Shown piece by piece: positions 51,368 to 59,773 of a stretch of DNA of 64,000 nt (position 1 is the stretch's first letter; the number at the start of each line of letters is the position of its first letter). The notes under the pieces are model-generated. The model was not told the origin of the DNA and searched no databases. It was given only the letters and a program-made list of their open reading frames with translations. Made by a program: the position numbers and the translations under genes. The DNA is taken from positions 248,001 through 312,000 of the forward strand of contig JAHCAL010000002.1 in assembly GCA_019634925.1 (NCBI GenBank), given 5' to 3'. This DNA is from Pseudomonadales bacterium. Its GTDB lineage: Bacteria > Pseudomonadota > Gammaproteobacteria > Pseudomonadales > Azotimanducaceae.

Positions 51368-52012
51368 ATGAGCGCGGAGCGCAACACCTTGACCCGACAC
51401 CTTTGGCTCGTCGTTCCCGGCGTCCTGTTGCTCGGCTACGCGCTTCTCGGCAACTACGTGGCGCTGCCCGGCTATCTGCGCTTTCTCGAGCGCGGCGGCA
51501 CCTCTGCTGCCGGCAATGCGTTCGATCTCGACGTTCTGGTCGGTGCGACGAAGACCATCGTGTGGATGTACTCGTTCCAGCTCGGTGTACTCTGCCTCGC
51601 GGTGGCATGGGCACGCGCCCGGGACCTCCGGGTGCGTGCTCTGGTCGTCGGCGTGCTGGCATGGCTGACCCTCTGGTCCTGGCCGAGCCTGCCACTGCCC
51701 GGCGCCTGGTTCTACGTGGCCTTCGGTAGCGCACTTCTCGTCGGCATCGCCGCGGTCCTGCTCGGTCCGAAGCAGCCGGCAGGGGATTCCCGGTCCACGC
51801 TCCTGTTCCTCGGTGCGCTCATCTTCTTCGCGTTCGCGACCTGGGAAGTGTGTGGGCTGGGCAGCACCGGGCGAATGCTGCACCCCGAACAGGCCGCACA
51901 GCCGATCGCGCACAACCTGCTCGTCACCCAGAGCTCCAAGCTCATGATCGAATTCGTGATCGCGTGGGGGCTGCTATTGCTGGCGCTGCGTGCGCCGGCA
52001 ACACCAGGCTGA
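51368..52012 (+). CDS. integral membrane protein of unknown function
   Basis: The 214-residue protein has about five hydrophobic helices (LWLVVPGVLLLGYALLGNYV, FQLGVLCLAVAWA, ALVVGVLAWLTLW, FGSALLVGIAAVLLG, LLFLGALIFFAFATW and a last near the end). I recognise no family. It lies 76 bp after the TTC38-like gene in the same direction, so co-transcription is possible. An inverted repeat, AGGCTGA-T-TCAGCCT (52006-52020), spans its stop codon and may terminate it. Confidence 0.6.
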   Translation: MSAERNTLTRHLWLVVPGVLLLGYALLGNYVALPGYLRFLERGGTSAAGNAFDLDVLVGATKTIVWMYSFQLGVLCLAVAWARARDLRVRALVVGVLAWLTLWSWPSLPLPGAWFYVAFGSALLVGIAAVLLGPKQPAGDSRSTLLFLGALIFFAFATWEVCGLGSTGRMLHPEQAAQPIAHNLLVTQSSKLMIEFVIAWGLLLLALRAPATPG

Positions 52013-52063
52013 TTCAGCCTGTCCTTGGTCGTGCGCCGGGACTGCAGTCGGCGACGGAGCGCT

Positions 52064-53494
52064 TCACACACCGTTGACCTGGTCCACCGCCGCTCCCAGC
52101 AGATCGACCGCGGTACGCAGGCGTGCCGCGTCGAGCCGGCTGTAGCCCAGCATGAAGCCAGGCTGCCAGCGGCCGCTGCGGGCGAAATCGGAAACGACAT
52201 GCAGACGCACGCCGCGTTCACGCAGCAGTCGAACCACCGCTTCCTCGGCCGTACGATCGAGCCCGAGGTCGAGCGTCACATGCAGTCCCGCACTGTCGCC
52301 GACCAGACGCACGTTGCGGCCGAAGCGCGCCCGCACGGCGTCGACGACCACACCGCGCCGCTCGCCGTTACGCCGGCGGCTGCGACGCAGGTGCCGCTCG
52401 AAGTGGCCTTCCTCGATGAAAAGCGCCACGACACGTTGCCAGAACGTCGGCAGACCCGCATCGAGCGTCACTGCGCGGGCGATAAGTTCAGCGGCACGAT
52501 CCTCGTCGGCCACGATGAATCCGAGCCGCAGACCGGGCAGCACCGTTTTCGAGAACGATCCCACGAGCAGTACCCTGCCGTCGGCATCCAGCGCCTTGAG
52601 TGGCTCGAGCGCCGGGCCGTCGAACCGGTACTCACTGTCGTAGTCGTCCTCGACGACCAACCGGCCACGTCGTTCCGCTGCCCAGTCGAGCAGGGCGCGG
52701 CGACGACCCGCGGACATCACCGTTCCGACCGGGAACTGGTGTGCGGGCGTGACGTGGACAGCCTGTGCGCCGGAACGGTCCAACAGATCGACACACAGCC
52801 CCTCGCCGTCGAGCGCGACAGGTACCAGGCGATGGCCCGCTGCGCGCACCGCGACCGCGAATCCCCCGTAGCCCGGATCCTCCATCGCGACGCGGCTCGC
52901 GGGCGGCAGTAGCGCGCCCAGCGCCAGGCCGAAGGCTGCCTGCGCGCCGCCCGTGATGATCACCGCCGCCGGTTCGCAGGCAAAGCCGCGCTGTCGACGC
53001 AGGTACCCGGCAATCGCACTGCGGAGTTCCGGCAGCCCGCCCGGGGCGGGATAGTCGAATGCCGGGCGGCGCTCCGCGCCAAGGCAGCGGCGGGCGAGTC
53101 GCGCCCACTCGGCATGTGGAAAATCATCCGTATTCGGCAGACCGGAACGCAGATCCAGTGCCGCAGGCGATGGCCGATCCCAGCGGATCGGCAGTTCCAC
53201 CGCAGGCAGCCGTTCAACGCCACGCGGGCGCACCCGTTCAGCCGGTCTGCGGGTCGTGCTGCCATCGAACAGCACGCGTGTCCCGTCACCGATGCGGGCC
53301 GCCAGGTAGCCCTCCGCCACCAGGCGTTCGTAGGCGCCGACCACCACGCCCCGCGACACACCGAGCACGTCCGCGAGCGTCCGCGATGCCGGCAGCCGAT
53401 CGCCCGCGCGCAGAGTCCCGGCTTCCAGTCGCGCCCGCAGGGCGGCGTATACCTGCTCGGCGAGTGAGCCGGCGCCAGACAGCACCAGATCCAT
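52064..53494 (-). CDS. MocR/PdxR family regulator (GntR-HTH + aminotransferase fold)
   Basis: The 476-residue protein joins an N-terminal GntR winged helix (LAEQVYAALRARLEAGTLRAGDRLPASRTLADVLGVSRG) to a fold-type I aminotransferase domain. The PLP-binding Lys is in VGSFSKTVLPGLRLGF, and DDYDSEYRFDG and MEDPGYGG are further PLP-site blocks. Such proteins sense PLP or amino-group ligands and often regulate a divergent gene. A strong GGAGGG precedes the ATG. An inverted repeat in the 134 bp shared with the PaaI-type thioesterase gene is a candidate binding site. Confidence 0.9.
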   Translation of the reverse strand: MDLVLSGAGSLAEQVYAALRARLEAGTLRAGDRLPASRTLADVLGVSRGVVVGAYERLVAEGYLAARIGDGTRVLFDGSTTRRPAERVRPRGVERLPAVELPIRWDRPSPAALDLRSGLPNTDDFPHAEWARLARRCLGAERRPAFDYPAPGGLPELRSAIAGYLRRQRGFACEPAAVIITGGAQAAFGLALGALLPPASRVAMEDPGYGGFAVAVRAAGHRLVPVALDGEGLCVDLLDRSGAQAVHVTPAHQFPVGTVMSAGRRRALLDWAAERRGRLVVEDDYDSEYRFDGPALEPLKALDADGRVLLVGSFSKTVLPGLRLGFIVADEDRAAELIARAVTLDAGLPTFWQRVVALFIEEGHFERHLRRSRRRNGERRGVVVDAVRARFGRNVRLVGDSAGLHVTLDLGLDRTAEEAVVRLLRERGVRLHVVSDFARSGRWQPGFMLGYSRLDAARLRTAVDLLGAAVDQVNGV

Positions 53495-53560
53495 TCGACC
53501 CTCCGCACAATCCCCTACGCCAGGCGGCGATGTCCAGATTGGTATTGTGTTTATAGAAAA

Positions 53561-53586
53561 TAATGGATCTTACGATAGGTCCATTA
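53561..53586. promoter_or_regulatory. candidate MocR operator TAATGGATC-N8-GGTCCATTA
   Basis: Nine-base arms match in eight positions, and the 26-bp element lies in an AT-rich patch between the divergent MocR and thioesterase genes. TATAAA on the minus strand just upstream of it is a possible -10 for the regulator, consistent with autoregulation. Confidence 0.55.
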
Positions 53587-53628
53587 ATCCCGCCTAATCA
53601 GGTCTCCCGATCACCGAGGCAACCCGCC

Positions 53629-54057
53629 ATGACCGCCAACGATTTTTCCACGCTGGGCGACCGCACCGCCCGCTCGCCGCTCGGTCGGCACCTCGACTGG
53701 CATTGCGAGTCCATCACGCTCGACCGTGCCCGCTTTCGGATGCCATTTGCCGCACACAATGTGACCGTCGGTGACATGGTGCACGGCGGCGCCATCGCGG
53801 CACTGGCCGACGCCGCCGCGACCGCGGCCTGCTGGGCAAGCGAGTCGGTTACGCCGGCAAGTCGCGGTGCCACGGTGGCGCTCACCATGAATTACCTGCA
53901 GGCCGCGCTCGGGGTCGACCTGATCGCCGAAGCACGCGTCGCGAGGCGCGGTGGGTCGCTCTGTGTCGCCGATGTGGAGGTGAGCGATCCGCAGGGCCAG
54001 GTGGTCGCGCTGGCGCGCGCTACCTATAAGTTGTCGCACGGCACGCGCAGCGCCTGA
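53629..54057 (+). CDS. PaaI family hotdog-fold thioesterase
   Basis: The 142-residue protein has the PaaI/DUF4442-type hotdog signature: NVTVGDMVHGGAIAALADAAATAACW, with the Gly-Gly turn after His, and TVALTMNYLQAALGVDLIAEARVARRG. It would hydrolyse acyl- or aryl-CoA thioesters. The ATG at 53629 excludes a 22-residue upstream extension that crosses the proposed operator. It is divergent from the MocR regulator, its probable controller. Confidence 0.87.
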   Translation: MTANDFSTLGDRTARSPLGRHLDWHCESITLDRARFRMPFAAHNVTVGDMVHGGAIAALADAAATAACWASESVTPASRGATVALTMNYLQAALGVDLIAEARVARRGGSLCVADVEVSDPQGQVVALARATYKLSHGTRSA

Positions 54058-54080
54058 ATCGAACATACGGAGCAAGCAAG

Positions 54081-54305
54081 CTGACCACCGATATCCGCGG
54101 ATACACCCTGCACGGCACCAACAGCGCCGCAGCCCGCCACTACGACGCAGTCATGGAGTCATTCAGCATCTATCGCGGCGACCCGGTGGCAGACCTCGAT
54201 GCGGCGGGCTCGGCGAACTCGCGAACGAGCGCCTGGCGCTGAAGCCGTACAGCCGGATCGCCCGCGTGCTCAGGACACTCGCCGGCGACCGTGCTAACGT
54301 CCAGC
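54081..54305 (+). pseudogene. remnant of a TTC38-like gene with a large internal deletion
   Basis: From 54081 the frame reads LTTDIRGYTLHGTNSAAARHY and goes on to FSIYRGDPVADLD. It aligns without gaps to the first 43 residues of the intact TTC38-like protein at 49.9 kb and stops at 54240. From about 54203, in another frame, GGLGELANERLALKPYSR matches that protein's C-terminus (GGMSELAQALAHERLARKPYS). Some 370 central codons are missing and the frames no longer agree. The start codon position reads CTG. It lies between the thioesterase and amidase genes and is surely non-functional as a TPR protein. Confidence 0.8.
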
Positions 54306-54306
54306 C

Positions 54307-55716
54307 ATGGACATGCCAACCGTCGTCGAAGCCGCCGGCCTGATCCGCAGCGGAGCATGCAGCGCGGAGGAATTCCTGCAGCGCTGCCTCGAGGCCGTCG
54401 AGCGGCGCAACGATGCACTGAACGCCTTCGTGCACCTCGATCGCGACGTGGCACTCGGTGCGGCACGCGCGGTGGACAAGGCACGCGCCCGATCCGGCCC
54501 CGAGTCACTGGGACCCCTGGCCGGGGTACCGTTCGGGGTCAAGGATCTCGAGCATTGCGCCGGCATGCCGACGACCCGCGGCTCACGCTGGTTCGCCGGC
54601 CAACCGCCGGTCGAGTTCGACGACATTCACGTGGGCCGGCTGCGCGCGGCCGGTGCCATTCCCATCGGCAAGACTGCGGCACCCGAGTTCGGCGCCTGGG
54701 CGTATACCGCGAGCCCGGCACTCGGCGTGACCCGCAATCCATGGGATCCCGCGCGCACGCCGGGCGGATCGAGCGGCGGCTCGAGCGCGGCCGTCGCGGC
54801 CGGTATGGTGCCGTTCTGCACCGCGAGCGACGGCGGCGGATCGATCCGCACGCCGGCGGCGTTCACCGGCCTGGTCGGTCTCAAGTCGACCTATGGCCGG
54901 ATCCCGACATTCGGCGCGACGCACCTCGCCCAGAACGCCGTGGTCGGCTGCCTGACCACGACGGTCGCCGATACCGCGCTGCTGCTCGACGTCATGGCCG
55001 GACCGGACCCGCGTGACCGGACTTGTCTGCCGCCGCCGGGGATCCGGTACCACGAGATGCTCGAGAGAATCGATCTCACGGGACTGCGGGCCGCGTGGTC
55101 GCTCGACCTGGGCTTCGCCCTGGTCGACCCGGAGGTCGCCGCGCTCGCCGAGTCTGCGGCCATGCGGTTCATCGCCGCGGCCGGGCTGCGCCACGTCGAT
55201 GTCGATGTCACGTTCGAGGACTACATCGCCACCTACGGGCGCATCGAGGGTGTGGACAAGTTTGTCGGCATCGACCCGGCACTCTGGCAGACACGCCTCG
55301 ACGAACTCGATCCGCTGATCGCCCCCGGTTGGGCGAAGGCCGCCACGGTGTCGCTGCCGAAGGCCGCACGGGTGGAGGGCGCGCGGCGCGACCTCGTCCA
55401 CCGCGTGGCACGCTACTTCGAATCGTTCGACCTGCTGCTCACGCCGATGATCTGCATCCCGGCATTTCCAGCCGAGGGCCCGATGCCGACCGAGATCAAC
55501 GGCATCGCGGTGCACGGCGGCATGGCGGTCATCCACGGCATGCTCGCGAACCTGGTCAACCTGCCTGCGATCAGCATCCCGGCCGGCATCACGCGTGCCG
55601 GGCTGCCGGTCGGCCTGCAGGTGATCGGGCCCCGCTACCGCGAGGATCTCCTGCTCGCCGGCGCGCATCGCTACGAGGCAGCCTCACCGTGGCAGCGGCA
55701 TGCGCCGCTCGCGTAG
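54307..55716 (+). CDS. amidase (amidase-signature family)
   Basis: The 469-residue enzyme has the Ser-cisSer-Lys triad of the amidase-signature family: Lys79 in VPFGVKD, cis-Ser155 in TPGGSSGGSSAAVAAG and nucleophile Ser179 in DGGGSIRTPAAFTGLVG. It hydrolyses a carboxamide. It is not GatA, as the neighbours gatB and gatC are absent. The ATG at 54307 immediately follows the TTC38-like remnant. It resembles amidases in catabolic clusters; the substrate is unknown. Confidence 0.9.
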   Translation: MDMPTVVEAAGLIRSGACSAEEFLQRCLEAVERRNDALNAFVHLDRDVALGAARAVDKARARSGPESLGPLAGVPFGVKDLEHCAGMPTTRGSRWFAGQPPVEFDDIHVGRLRAAGAIPIGKTAAPEFGAWAYTASPALGVTRNPWDPARTPGGSSGGSSAAVAAGMVPFCTASDGGGSIRTPAAFTGLVGLKSTYGRIPTFGATHLAQNAVVGCLTTTVADTALLLDVMAGPDPRDRTCLPPPGIRYHEMLERIDLTGLRAAWSLDLGFALVDPEVAALAESAAMRFIAAAGLRHVDVDVTFEDYIATYGRIEGVDKFVGIDPALWQTRLDELDPLIAPGWAKAATVSLPKAARVEGARRDLVHRVARYFESFDLLLTPMICIPAFPAEGPMPTEINGIAVHGGMAVIHGMLANLVNLPAISIPAGITRAGLPVGLQVIGPRYREDLLLAGAHRYEAASPWQRHAPLA

Positions 55717-55740
55717 ACCTCCCCTGTCTCTGCAAGCACG

Positions 55741-56430
55741 ATGCGATTGCTCGTAATCCTCGGATTGGCGCTCGCGACTGTCCTTCCTGGATTAGCCAAG
55801 GCCCAAGAACCTGCGCCAGCCGATCTCATGGCGCGCGAGCTCGTCGTCGTCCTGCACGGGATGGGACGCACCGCGCGGTCGATGCGCCCGGTCGAGGACG
55901 CGCTCCGCAACGCCGGCTATGACGTACTGAACATCGGCTATTCGAGCTACTGCTGCAGCATCGCCGAACTCGGGCAGACCGTGCAGCGCGAGGTGGCGGC
56001 CAAGCGCGGGCCGCAGCATGATCGCGTGCACTTCGTCGGCCACTCGCTGGGCGGCATCATCGCGCGCTGGATCGTCACGCAGCCGGATGCGCCACGGGGC
56101 GTCGTACGGATCGTGATGCTCGCGCCGCCCAACCAGGGCGCCGAGTCTGCCAGCCGTTACGCCGGCGTCGCCGGCTGGCTGCTCGAGCCCATCGACGAAC
56201 TCAGCGACGACTCCACGTCAACCGTCCGTCGGCTGCCCCCGCCACACGCCGGCATCGAAGTCGGCGTGATCGCGGCGCGCGACGACGGCAAGGTGCGGGT
56301 GGACGAGACGCGCCTGCCCGGCCAACGGGCACATATCGTCGTGAAGGCCAACCACACTTTCATCATGCGCGAGCCCGAGGTGCATCGGCTCACGCTCGAG
56401 TTTCTCCGCACCGGGACGTTTACGCCGTGA
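55741..56430 (+). CDS. exported alpha/beta hydrolase (lipase-like)
   Basis: The 229-residue protein starts with a Sec signal (MRLLVILGLALATVLPGLAKA) and has an alpha/beta-hydrolase core: VVVLHGMGRTARSM as oxyanion loop, FVGHSLGGIIARW as nucleophile elbow with the catalytic Ser, and ANHTFIM with the likely catalytic His. It resembles small periplasmic lipases or esterases. It is 24 bp after the amidase stop and may share its transcript. Roughly 195 bp after it contain no recognised gene, only a weak hairpin (CCCGA-GAC-TCGGG, 56470-56482). Confidence 0.85.
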   Translation: MRLLVILGLALATVLPGLAKAQEPAPADLMARELVVVLHGMGRTARSMRPVEDALRNAGYDVLNIGYSSYCCSIAELGQTVQREVAAKRGPQHDRVHFVGHSLGGIIARWIVTQPDAPRGVVRIVMLAPPNQGAESASRYAGVAGWLLEPIDELSDDSTSTVRRLPPPHAGIEVGVIAARDDGKVRVDETRLPGQRAHIVVKANHTFIMREPEVHRLTLEFLRTGTFTP

Positions 56431-56625
56431 CAGTCGCAGTGCCATGAGTCTGCTGGCTGAGAAGTGGTCCCCGAGACTCGGGCCGCACTCAAGGGTGTGA
56501 ACCAAAGCCTCAACGACCTGGCCCACTCAGCCAACTCACGCCGCTGACCTCCGCCGGGCATGACCTTGGAATGGACCCGTTCAACGAACGATCCGCGTCC
56601 TCGCCGGCAACGATCGCCGGGTGGT

Positions 56626-57435
56626 TCAGGTACCCGTGTACACCGGCGCACGCTTCTCCACGAACGCGCGCATGCCTTCGCGCGCGTCGTTGGTGCGCGC
56701 ACACATCAGCTGGTTGCGGTTCTCGATCGCCATTGCGGCCTCGAGCCCCTGCGCGTCGATCGCGAAGTTCAGCCCTTCCTTGGTCATGCGCAGCCCCATC
56801 GGCGACGTGGCCAGCATTTCGTCGACGTAGACCTGGGCGGCCTGCTCGAGTTCGTCATCGGGCACTACAGCGGACACGAGACCGGTCGCCAGGGCGCGGT
56901 CGGCGTGAATGAACCGGCCGGTGAGCATGAGCTCGGACGCGACCGACGTGCCGACCAGGCGGGGCAGGAAATAGGAGGCTCCCATGTCGCACGCTGAAAG
57001 GCCGATCTTGATGAACGCCGCATTCATGCGCGCGCTCTGCCCGGCCACCCGGATGTCGGAAGCCAGCACGAACGCGAAACCGCCGCCGCAGGCCGGGCCC
57101 TTGACCAGCGAGACGATGGGCTGTGGGCAGCGGCGCATGCGGATGTACACCTCCGCCAGGTAGCCCTGGAAGCCGAACCCGTAGCCGAACGGCTGGCTCG
57201 TCTCGCCCGCGTTGGACGCCTTGATGTCGAGCCCGGCGCAGAACGCACGCCCCGCACCGCGCATCACCACGATGCGGGTCGCGGGATCTTCCGCCAGTCC
57301 GCCGAAATAGTCGCGCAGGTCCGTCACCATCTGCAGGTTGATCGAGTTGAGCGCCTCCGGGCGATTCAATGTCAGCCAGTCGACCGGGCCGCGCTTCTCG
57401 ATCGTGATGGTTTCGTAACGTTGTGCTGCTGCCAT
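56626..57435 (-). CDS. enoyl-CoA hydratase/isomerase family protein, copy 3
   Basis: The 269-residue crotonase has RAFCAGLDIKASNAG and LVKGPACGGGFAFVLASDIRVAG as oxyanion-hole blocks, and IKIGLSACDMGASYFLPRLVG in the active-site loop. The last differs from the GLTPGxGG form of classical hydratases, so an isomerase or specialised hydratase activity is possible. An excellent AGGAGG precedes the ATG. It faces the alpha/beta hydrolase gene and stands alone on its strand. Confidence 0.9.
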   Translation of the reverse strand: MAAAQRYETITIEKRGPVDWLTLNRPEALNSINLQMVTDLRDYFGGLAEDPATRIVVMRGAGRAFCAGLDIKASNAGETSQPFGYGFGFQGYLAEVYIRMRRCPQPIVSLVKGPACGGGFAFVLASDIRVAGQSARMNAAFIKIGLSACDMGASYFLPRLVGTSVASELMLTGRFIHADRALATGLVSAVVPDDELEQAAQVYVDEMLATSPMGLRMTKEGLNFAIDAQGLEAAMAIENRNQLMCARTNDAREGMRAFVEKRAPVYTGT

Positions 57436-57777
57436 GGTTCCTCCTGTCGATTGCCACTGATCGCTACGTCGGCGCTCCGCTTCAGCCGGGCGATGGACTC
57501 CCACGCGCCCGCCATCCCGGTCCGGTCAGCGCAGCGCGCGGGAGCGGTCATCGGGGCGATCGGCGTATTGTCGGTGCTGGACGGCCCGAATGCGAACCCG
57601 TCGCCCCGTCCCCAGGCGAATCCCCGCGCGCCCGGAGTCCGGGGCGCGCCAGCCCCTCACGATCCGCGCAGGCTGGACCCGCCGAGCGGCTGCCGGCGAT
57701 ACTGGCGCCCTGACTCGGGATCCCCGGCAACCGGCGCCGCGGGGGCATGGACGGCACGCCAGGGAACAGTGATTCGG
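57436..57777. other. 342-bp intergenic stretch before the OafA-type acyltransferase gene
   Basis: The acyltransferase frame is open back to 57421, but that part has no family resemblance and overlaps the divergent hydratase start, so it is treated as non-coding. It contains a long GC hairpin at 57626-57649 (GCGCGCCCGG and CCGGGGCGCGC with one bulged base, loop AGT) that could attenuate transcription. Promoters for the hydratase and acyltransferase genes must lie here; none is obvious. Confidence 0.45.
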
Positions 57778-59739
57778 ATGATCTATAGGCGCGAGATCGA
57801 CGGTCTGCGTGCACTCGCGGTGCTTCCGGTCATCCTGTTCCACGCCGGCATCAGTCCCTTCGACGGCGGCTTCGTCGGTGTCGACGTCTTTTTCGTCATC
57901 AGCGGGTACCTGATCACGTCGATCATCCTGACCGAGCGCCAGGCAGGTCGCTTCTCACTGGTCGAATTCTACGAACGCCGCGCGCGACGCATCCTGCCGG
58001 CCCTGTTCCTGGTGATGACCGCCTGTCTGCCGTTCGCCTGGCTTTGGCTCCAGCCCGGCGATCTGCGGGACTTCGCGCGCAGCCTCATCGCGGTCGCGAC
58101 CTTCTCGTCAAACTTCTACTTTCAGAGCGAAGCGGATTACTTCGGCACTGCGGCCGAACTGCAGCCGTTGCTGCACACCTGGAGCCTCGCCGTCGAGGAA
58201 CAGTACTACCTGCTGTTTCCGTTACTGGTACTCGGCATCAGGCGCTACGACGCGCGCCGCATCGCCGTGCTCATCGCGGTGCTGGCGATTGCCAGCCTGG
58301 CGCTCGCCCAGTGGGCGCTCGACCGACATGCCGAAGCGGCCTTCTTCCAGCTGCCGTCGCGTCTGTGGGAGCTTGCGCTCGGCGGCCTGGTTGCGCTGCA
58401 CCTCATGCACACGCCGACCCGCGAGGGCCACCGTGCGCTGCGTGAACTCGGCGCCGCGGCAGGGCTCGTGCTGATCGGCATGGCCGTTTTCGCGTACGAC
58501 CGCGAGACGCCGTTTCCCGGCGTGGCCGCGCTCGTCCCCACCCTGGGAACCGCCCTGGTGATCGTCTGCGCCACACCGGCCACGCTGGCGGGACGCCTGC
58601 TCGGCACGCGCGCGCTGGTGGGCATCGGGCTGGTGAGCTACAGCGCCTACCTCTGGCATCAGCCGCTGTTCGCATTCGCCCGCCATCGACTGCATGACGA
58701 GGTTTCCGAACCTCTGCTGTGGGGGCTCGCGGCGGCGGCGCTCGCGCTGGCGTACGCCAGCTGGCGTTTCGTAGAGCAGCCGTTGCGCCGCCGGGATCGA
58801 ATACACCGGCGGACGGTGTTCGCGGTCGCCGGCGTCGGCTCGCTCGTGTTCATCCTGCTCGGACTGCTCGGTACCGCAACCGATGGCTTCGAAGCCCGTT
58901 ACGTCGAGAACCGGCTATCCGGGACCGAACGCGAGCTGTACCGGATGATCCGCGAGCAGACGGCATTCGACCCCGATCGGGAACGTGTCGACGACGGCAC
59001 GTGCAGGTTCTCCGCCGAGGTCGTCGACGAGGCGTTCGAGGAACGCTTCGCACGCTGCGCCGCGACCCACGGACGCGCCATCGTCGTGATCGGCGACTCC
59101 CATGGCGTCAACATGTACAACATCATGGCCAAGGCCGGGATCGGCAATTTCGTCGCAGGCGTGGTGCAAGGGGGGTGCCGTCCACACCGACATCGCTCGC
59201 GCTGCCAGTACCAGGAATTCGACCGGTTCGTCGACCGCTGGCACGGATCGATCGACCAGGTGATCTATCACCAGGGCGGGGCCCACTTCCTCCGCGACCG
59301 CAAGGGGGAGGTCGACAGTCCCGCTGCATTCGAGCCCGGCGCGGCGTTCATCGTGGACGAGGGCAACGTCACCCGGGTGATCGAGTACCTCGAACGTCTC
59401 GGAACACGCGTACCCACTGTGTGGCTCGGGCCGTTCGTCGAGGCGCGCGTCGAGTTGCGCGACATGCGCCTGCTCAGGCAGGGCGTGTTCATGAACGAAC
59501 GCAGCCTCTCGCATTTCGCGCGCCTGGACGCATTCCTGAAGGAACGCAGCGGTGACGCGCCACACCCATTCACTTACGTCTCGTTGATCGACATCATGGA
59601 CGCACAGCGCGACTTCCTGCGCGTGGGTTCGTGTATCACCTATCGCGACCGCGACCACTTCAGTGCCTGCGGCGAGGATCTGGTTGCCCGCCAGGTGAAG
59701 GCGGCGTTCGACGCCGGCGTATTCCCGACAAGGCGCTGA
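57778..59739 (+). CDS. OafA/YrhL-type acyltransferase with C-terminal SGNH domain
   Basis: The 653-residue membrane protein begins with the acyltransferase-3 signature YRREIDGLRALAVLPVILFHAG, followed by GGFVGVDVFFVISGYLIT, FYERRARRILPAL and about ten membrane helices to residue 365. The rest is an SGNH-like domain with VVIGDSHGVNMYN (catalytic Ser) and RDRDHFSACG (Asp/His). Such proteins O-acetylate surface polysaccharides. The ATG at 57778 is chosen; a GTG at 57769 would add three residues. It stands alone, without polysaccharide genes in the window. Confidence 0.9.
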   Translation: MIYRREIDGLRALAVLPVILFHAGISPFDGGFVGVDVFFVISGYLITSIILTERQAGRFSLVEFYERRARRILPALFLVMTACLPFAWLWLQPGDLRDFARSLIAVATFSSNFYFQSEADYFGTAAELQPLLHTWSLAVEEQYYLLFPLLVLGIRRYDARRIAVLIAVLAIASLALAQWALDRHAEAAFFQLPSRLWELALGGLVALHLMHTPTREGHRALRELGAAAGLVLIGMAVFAYDRETPFPGVAALVPTLGTALVIVCATPATLAGRLLGTRALVGIGLVSYSAYLWHQPLFAFARHRLHDEVSEPLLWGLAAAALALAYASWRFVEQPLRRRDRIHRRTVFAVAGVGSLVFILLGLLGTATDGFEARYVENRLSGTERELYRMIREQTAFDPDRERVDDGTCRFSAEVVDEAFEERFARCAATHGRAIVVIGDSHGVNMYNIMAKAGIGNFVAGVVQGGCRPHRHRSRCQYQEFDRFVDRWHGSIDQVIYHQGGAHFLRDRKGEVDSPAAFEPGAAFIVDEGNVTRVIEYLERLGTRVPTVWLGPFVEARVELRDMRLLRQGVFMNERSLSHFARLDAFLKERSGDAPHPFTYVSLIDIMDAQRDFLRVGSCITYRDRDHFSACGEDLVARQVKAAFDAGVFPTRR

Positions 59740-59773
59740 GCGCGAAGCACTTCAGCCACTCCTGCTGCACGCG

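Noticed and set aside
57421..57777. N-terminal extension of the OafA-type acyltransferase
   Set aside because: The added 119 residues have no family resemblance and overlap the start of the opposing hydratase gene.
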